This document shows positions 6,757-6,900 of a DNA stretch of 6,900 nt, piece by piece. A program made the translations under genes and the position numbers. The stretch covers positions 1 through 6,900 of the forward strand of contig JAICVV010000112.1 of NCBI GenBank assembly GCA_025935155.1. Direction: 5' to 3'. Numbering within the stretch: position 1 is the first letter of the stretch; each line of letters begins with the position of its first letter. This DNA comes from Alphaproteobacteria bacterium (GTDB taxonomy: Bacteria > Pseudomonadota > Alphaproteobacteria > Micropepsales > Micropepsaceae). The notes under the pieces were generated by a model that saw nothing but the letters and a program-made list of their open reading frames with translations, was not told the origin of the DNA and made no database searches.

Positions 6757-6772
6757 GCTCCGGCAACGGAGC
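6757..6772 (+). other. Perfect hairpin with a GCAA (GNRA) tetraloop
   Basis: GCTCCG (6757-6762) pairs with CGGAGC (6767-6772) around a GCAA loop. GNRA loops are very stable and often make tertiary contacts or resist nucleases. The hairpin lies at the predicted 5' end of the transcript, where such stems are known to protect mRNA. It may also be part of a larger regulatory fold. Confidence 0.7.
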
Positions 6773-6773
6773 G

Positions 6774-6808
6774 AAGCGGCGCGACGGCCTTCCGTCCGCT
6801 GCTTTTTT
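6774..6808 (+). terminator. Intrinsic terminator inside the 5' leader
   Basis: AAGCGGCG (6774-6781) pairs with CGCTGCTT (6797-6804), with one G-T wobble. After a bulged C6782, GACGG (6783-6787) pairs with CCGTC (6792-6796). The loop is CCTT. A run of six T (6803-6808) follows the GC-rich stem. It lies about 50 bases after the predicted transcription start and 69 bases before the next ATG, so most transcripts should stop here unless something prevents it. Confidence 0.8.
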
Positions 6809-6843
6809 CTTGGACGCGTCCGGAAGTCGTAAGGCCAAGGCGC

Positions 6844-6874
6844 AGGTGTCAACCTTACAGAAGGGTAGGTACCC
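6844..6874 (+). promoter_or_regulatory. Alternative hairpins around the ribosome binding site of the gene at 6878
   Basis: ACCT (6852-6855) can pair with AGGT upstream (6844-6847, loop GTCA). It can also pair with AGGT downstream (6867-6870), which overlaps the Shine-Dalgarno and extends by A6857-T6866 and C6858-G6865. The two pairings exclude each other, so one frees and one hides the site. GGGT (6863-6866) can also pair with ACCC (6871-6874), leaving AGGT in a four-base loop. The likely ribosome binding bases are AGG (6867-6869), eight bases from the ATG, or AAGGG (6861-6865), twelve bases away. Confidence 0.4.
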
Positions 6875-6877
6875 GAA

Positions 6878-6900
6878 ATGGCTACACTGCAACTGGTGAC
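6878..6900 (+). CDS. Start of an unidentified gene, cut by the window end
   Basis: An ATG follows the promoter and structured leader and reads MATLQLV before the window ends. The seven codons cannot identify a family. Support comes from context: a strong promoter, a purine-rich ribosome binding site at a fair distance, and the divergent position next to speE. The strong promoter suggests a well-expressed product. Another start just beyond the window is possible. Confidence 0.5.

Larger units (their letters stand above)
6756..6808 (+). ncRNA. Candidate leader or small RNA: two hairpins ending in a terminator
   Basis: From the predicted start (about 6756) to the T run (6808), the transcript would be about 53 bases and almost fully paired. 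It consists of the GCAA-loop hairpin (6757-6772) followed immediately by the terminator hairpin (6774-6804). This is the form of a short 5'-UTR-derived RNA produced by premature termination, or of the front half of an attenuator. The terminator loop exposes CCUU, complementary to AAGG at 6831, 6837 and 6861. I do not recognise it as a known riboswitch or sRNA family. There is no start codon for a leader peptide between 6756 and 6808. Confidence 0.45.
6546..6877. promoter_or_regulatory. Divergent intergenic region between speE and the gene at 6878
   Basis: This 332-base region holds no supported gene. The left part (6546-6690) is very GC-rich and must contain the speE control region. The only candidate I see there on the minus strand is TGGACA with TTAGAA, 16 bases apart (6593-6620), and it is a poor match. 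A 6-bp inverted repeat, GCCCGC (6600-6605) and GCGGGC (6625-6630), overlaps it. GTGACAG occurs twice, at 6652-6658 and 6687-6693. The right part (6693-6877) holds the rightward promoter and structured leader listed separately. Confidence 0.6.

Noticed and set aside
6705..6899. Plus-strand open frame without stop up to the window end
   Set aside because: Its start lies upstream of the promoter -10 element and it reads through the leader hairpins and terminator, so it cannot be translated from the predicted transcript.

Overview
The window looks like ordinary chromosome of a GC-rich alphaproteobacterium, most likely from Hyphomicrobiales (Rhizobiales) or a close relative. That assignment is inferred from the protein sequences, the high GC content, the rhizobial-type CTTGCAT/TATATT promoter and the two-component-system-to-glnE gene order. 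No search was run. I see no mobile element, CRISPR array, tRNA or rRNA.

Layout. Positions 1-91 are a leader with a weak terminator-like hairpin and a small overlapping inverted-repeat cluster. It precedes an OmpR-type response regulator (92-769) and its membrane sensor histidine kinase (815-2176), which form a two-gene operon. A 205-base gap carrying a 13-bp direct repeat leads to a small HU-family DNA-binding protein (2382-2666), which is closed by a clear intrinsic terminator (2693-2719). Next is glnE (2780-5674), the two-headed enzyme that adenylylates and deadenylylates glutamine synthetase. It starts at GTG, overlapped by a three-codon mini-ORF. On the opposite strand speE (5676-6545), a spermidine-synthase-family aminopropyltransferase, converges on glnE with one base between the stop codons.

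The most interesting stretch is the divergent region upstream of speE (6546-6877). It holds a strong sigma-70 type promoter with two A-tracts upstream, then a leader of about 120 bases. The leader starts with a perfect GCAA-tetraloop hairpin, continues directly into a strong rho-independent terminator, and then has alternative small hairpins around the ribosome binding site of a gene that begins at 6878 (MATLQLV...) and runs off the window. A promoter-hairpin-terminator-RBS order is what one expects of a transcription attenuator or a 5'-UTR-derived small RNA. I recognise neither the RNA class nor the downstream gene.

How the genes work together. The regulator and kinase pass an envelope signal to transcription, GlnE tunes nitrogen assimilation, and SpeE makes polyamines. 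No direct functional link among them is visible beyond proximity. A 9-base word shared between the response-regulator and HU upstream regions hints at possible common regulation, but only weakly.
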